DNA from: Eledone cirrhosa
Taxonomy: Eukaryota; Mollusca; Cephalopoda; Octopoda; Eledonidae
Reading direction: 5' to 3'
NCBI GenBank assembly: GCA_964016885.1
Contig: OZ024744.1
Location: 24,040,798 to 24,104,797, forward strand
DNA length: 64,000 bases
Shown here: positions 61,140 to 64,000 of the stretch, in pieces
Position numbering within the stretch: position 1 is the first letter of the stretch
How the letters are laid out: the number at the start of each line of letters is the position of its first letter
Program-made: the position numbers and the translations under genes
Notes under the pieces: generated by a model
What the model saw: the letters and a program-made list of their open reading frames with translations, nothing else
Database searches by the model: none
Told to the model about the DNA's origin: nothing

Positions 61140-64000
61140 GTTGAATCTTAAGAACTGACTCATTTTAACAACAGTTGAATCTTAAGATAAAACTCGTTTT
61201 AACAACAGTTGAATCTTAAGACCTGACTCGTTTTAACAACAGTTTAACCTTAAGAACTGACTCGTTTTAACAACAGTTGAATCTTCAAATAAAACTTGTT
61301 TTAACAAGAGTTGAATCTTAAAAACTGACTCGTTTTAACAACAGTTGAATCTTATGATAAAACTCATTTTAACAACAGTTGAATCTTAAGATAAAACTCG
61401 TTTTAACAACAGTTGAATCTTAAGAACTGACTCGTTTTAACAACAGTTGAATCTTAAGATAAAACTCGTTTTAACAACAGTTGAATCTTAAGAACTGATT
61501 CGTTTTAACAACAGCTGAATCTTAAGATAAACTCGTTTTAACAACAGTTGAATCTTAAGAACTGACTCGTTTTAACAACAGCTGAATTTTAAGATAAACT
61601 CGTTTTAACAACAGTTGAATCTTAAGAACTGACTCGTTTTAACAACAGCTAAATCTTAAGATAAAACTCGTTTTAACAACAGTTGAATCTTAAGAACTAA
61701 CTCGTTTTAACAACAGTTGAATCTTAAGATAAAACTCGTTTTAACAACAGTTGAATCTTAAGAACTGACTCGTTTTAACAACAGTTGAATCTACAAATAA
61801 ACCTCGTTTTGACAACAGTTTAATCTTAAGAACTGACTCGTTTTAACGACAGTTGAATCTTAAGATAAAATTCGTTTTAACAACAGTTGAATCTTAAGAA
61901 CTGCTTCGTTTTAACAACAGTTCAAACTTAAGAACTGAATCGTTTTAACAACAGTTGAATCTTAAGATAAATCTCGTTTTAACAACAGTTGAATCTTAAG
62001 AACTAACTCGTTTTATCAACAGTTCAACCTTAAGAACTGACTCGTGTTAACAACAGTTGAATCTTCAAATAAAACTCGTTTTAACAACAGTTGAATCTTA
62101 AGAACTGACTCATTTTAACAACAGTTGAATCTTATGAACTGACTCGTTTTAACAACAGCTGAATCTTAAGATAAAACTCGTATTAACAACAGTTGAATCT
62201 TAAGAACTGACTCGTTTTAACAACAGCTTAATCTTAAGATAAAACTTGTTTTAACAACAGTTGAATCTTAAGAACTGACTCGTTTTAACAACAGTTGAAT
62301 CTTAAGATAAAACTCGTTTTAACAACAGTTGAATCTTAAGAACTAACTCGTTTTAACAACAGCTGAATCTTAAGATAAATCTCGTTTTAACAACAGTTGA
62401 ATCTTAAGAACTGATTCGTGTTAACAACAGCTGAATCTTAAGATAAACTCGTTTTAACAACAGTTGAATCTTAAGATAAAACTCGTTTTAACAACAGTTG
62501 AAACTTAAGAACTGATTCGTTTTAACAACAGCTGATTCTTAAGATAAACTCGTTTTAACAACAGTTGAATCTTAAGAACTGACTCATTTTAACAACAACT
62601 GAATTTTAAGATAAACTCGTTTTAACAACAGTTGAATCTTAAGAACTGACTCGTTTTAACAACAGCTAAATCTTAAGATAAAACTCGTTTTAACAACATT
62701 TGAATGTTAAGAACTAACTCGTGTTAACAACAGTTGAATCTTAAGATAAAACTCGTTTTATCAACAGTTGAATCTTAAGAACTGACTCGTTTTAACAACA
62801 GTTGAATCTTAAGATAAAATCCGTTTTAACAACAGTTGAATCTTAAGAACTGATTCGTTTTAACAACAGTTCAAACTTAAGAACTGACTCGTTTTAACAA
62901 CAGTTGAATCTTATGATAAAACTCATTTTAACAACAGTTGAATCTTAAGAACTGATTCGTTTTAACAACAGATGAATCTTAAGATAAACCTCGTTTTAAC
63001 AAAAGATGAATCTTAAGAACTGGCTCGTTTTAACAACAGTTGAATCTTAAGATATAACTCGTTTTAACAACAGTTGAATCTTAAGAACTGACTCGTTTTA
63101 ACAACAGTTCAACCTTAAGAACTGACTCGTTTAACAACAGTTGATTCTTCAAATAAAACTCGTTTTAACAACAGTTCAAACTTAAGAACTGACTCGTTTT
63201 AACAACAGTTGAATCTTAAGATAAAACTCGTTTTAACAACAGTTGAATCTTAAGAACTGATTCGTATTAACAACAGTTGAATATTAAGATAAAACTCGTT
63301 TTAACAACAGTTAAATCTTAAGAACTGACTCGTTTTAACAACAGTTGAATCTTAAGATAAAACTCGTTTTAACAACAGTTGAATCTTAAGAACTGTCTCG
63401 TTTTAACAACAGTTGAATCTTAAGAACTGACTCGTTTTAACAACAGTTGAATCTTATGATAAAACTCATTTTAACAACAGTTGAATCTTAAGATAAAACT
63501 CGTTTTAACAACAGTTGAATCTTAAGAACTGACTCGTTTTAACAACAGTTGAATCTTAAGATAAAACTCGTTTTAACGACAGTTGAATCTTAAGAACTGA
63601 CTCGTTTTAACAACAGTTGAATCTTAAGAACTGACTCGTTTTATAAACAGTTCAACCTTAAGTACTGACTCGTTTTAACAACAGTTGAATCTTCAAATAT
63701 AACTCGTTTTAACAACAGTTGAATTTTAAGAACTGACTCGTTTTAACAACAGTTGAATCTTAAGATAAAACTCGTTTTAACAACAGTTGAATCTTAAGAA
63801 CTGACTCGTTTTAACAACAGCTGAATCTTAAGATAAAACTCGTTTTAACAACAGTTGAATCTTAAGAACTGACTCGTTTTAACAACAGATGAATCTTAAG
63901 AACTGACTCGTTTTAATAACAGTTGAACCTTAAGAACTGACTCGTTTAACAACAGTTGAATCTTCAAATAAAACTCGTTTTAACAACAGTTGAATCTTAA
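61140..64000 (+). repeat. 3,834-bp tandem duplication, copy 2 (cut by the window edge)
   Basis: The first 2,861 bases of a second copy of 57,306-61,139. Differences include C at 61,286 against A at 57,452 (cttcaaataaaac / cttaaaataaaac) and a missing T near 63,945 (ctcgtttaac against ctcgttttaac near 60,108), which shifts the final offset to 3,833. The window ends exactly at the end of a monomer tail, still inside the array. Confidence 0.88.

Larger units (their letters stand above)
1..64000 (+). repeat. Continuous 34-bp satellite DNA array spanning the entire window
   Basis: Every part of the window is built from a tandem unit of about 34 bp: a 7-nt head (gaactga or gataaaa), the core ctcgttttaacaacag and a tail, usually ttgaatcttaa. 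All monomers read in this orientation; I saw no inverted block, no unique spacer and no inserted element. Length variants are mostly 33 bp (a missing base in the head, in the T run or in cttaag) and occasionally 35 bp (an extra A in gttttaaacaac). Coding potential is absent: TAA occurs in the core and in the tail, TGA in the head of A and in the tail, and because 34 is not a multiple of 3 these stops rotate through all frames; the reverse strand is equally closed. The array continues past both edges. Function is not visible; a structural heterochromatic satellite of a eukaryote is the inference. The strand given is simply the reading direction used here. Confidence 0.98.

Noticed and set aside
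1..64000. CRISPR array (direct repeats of about 34 bp)
   Set aside because: The repeats abut with no unique spacers, vary among themselves, and number about 1,880. There are no cas genes or leader.
1..64000. A gene encoding a repeat protein, such as a 34-residue repeat family
   Set aside because: The period is 34 nucleotides, not residues, and is not a multiple of three. Stops occur in every monomer on both strands and rotate through all frames, so no long frame stays open.
1..64000. Short open frames scattered in the array
   Set aside because: Any open stretch is only a few monomers long, arises by chance at indels, is not preserved between block copies as a coding unit, and has no start context or codon signal.
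1..64000. CENP-B box in the monomer
   Set aside because: The consensus lacks the TTCG...A..CGGG pattern. ttcg occurs in variants, but no cggg follows.
1..64000. Telomeric repeat or interstitial telomere
   Set aside because: No short G-rich telomere-type repeat is seen on either strand.
1..64000. Site-specific recombination sites of 34 bp (lox/FRT-like)
   Set aside because: Only the length agrees. The monomer lacks the paired 13-bp inverted arms around a spacer.
1..64000. tRNA, rRNA or other structured RNA genes
   Set aside because: No cloverleaf, conserved rRNA word or other unique sequence is present; everything belongs to the 34-bp repeat.

Overview
The whole 64,000-base window is one uninterrupted, head-to-tail satellite DNA array. 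I found no protein-coding gene, RNA gene, transposon, CRISPR array or unique sequence in it. The basic unit is about 34 bp, giving roughly 1,880 monomers, all in the same orientation. A monomer has a variable 7-nt head, a near-constant 16-nt core (ctcgttttaacaacag) and an 11-nt tail (usually ttgaatcttaa). Two main types differ in the head: type A (gaactga) and type B (gataaaa). They often alternate, so the local unit is in many places a 68-bp A-B dimer. The consensus is AT-rich (about 32% G+C for A, 26% for B). A megabase-style, gene-free, AT-rich array with nested higher-order repeats points to heterochromatin (centromeric, pericentromeric, subtelomeric or a B/sex chromosome) of a eukaryote. 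I cannot name the organism, and I do not recognise the repeat as a named satellite family. Both window edges lie inside the array, so its true length is unknown.

Above the monomer there is a layered structure of larger duplications, which I traced by rare variant monomers used as landmarks. Left domain (1 to about 27.5 kb): a block of about 8 kb (2,480-10,412) recurs at 12,455-20,421. Inside each copy sits a direct tandem pair of a 2.44-kb higher-order unit (3,917-6,360 / 6,361-8,770, and 13,892-16,335 / 16,336-18,779). A further partial 2.44-kb copy lies in 20,420-23,569, and a block of about 3.7 kb (10,155-13,846) recurs at 23,834-27,520. The window start (1-2,011) is related to 26,023-28,168. 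Middle domain (26 to 41 kb): a block of about 3.7 kb (26,023-29,698) recurs at 35,958-39,699, followed by a 1,423-bp tandem duplication (38,277-39,699 / 39,700-41,122). A block of about 6.2 kb (29,694-35,925) recurs inside the next unit. Right-middle domain: a near-identical 7,733-bp tandem duplication (40,915-48,647 / 48,648-56,380). Right domain (56.4 to 64 kb): simpler, more consensus-like monomers lacking several landmarks of the left part, with a 3,834-bp tandem duplication (57,306-61,139 / 61,140-64,000, cut by the window).

There are no genes to work together. The content is structural: monomers carry short palindromes, one CpG each, and an E-box-like CANNTG. The block architecture records repeated unequal exchange or amplification at scales from one monomer (34 bp) to about 8 kb. 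All coordinates of large blocks were worked out by eye from landmark offsets; the offsets are well supported, while block edges may be off by tens of bases where both sides are consensus monomers.
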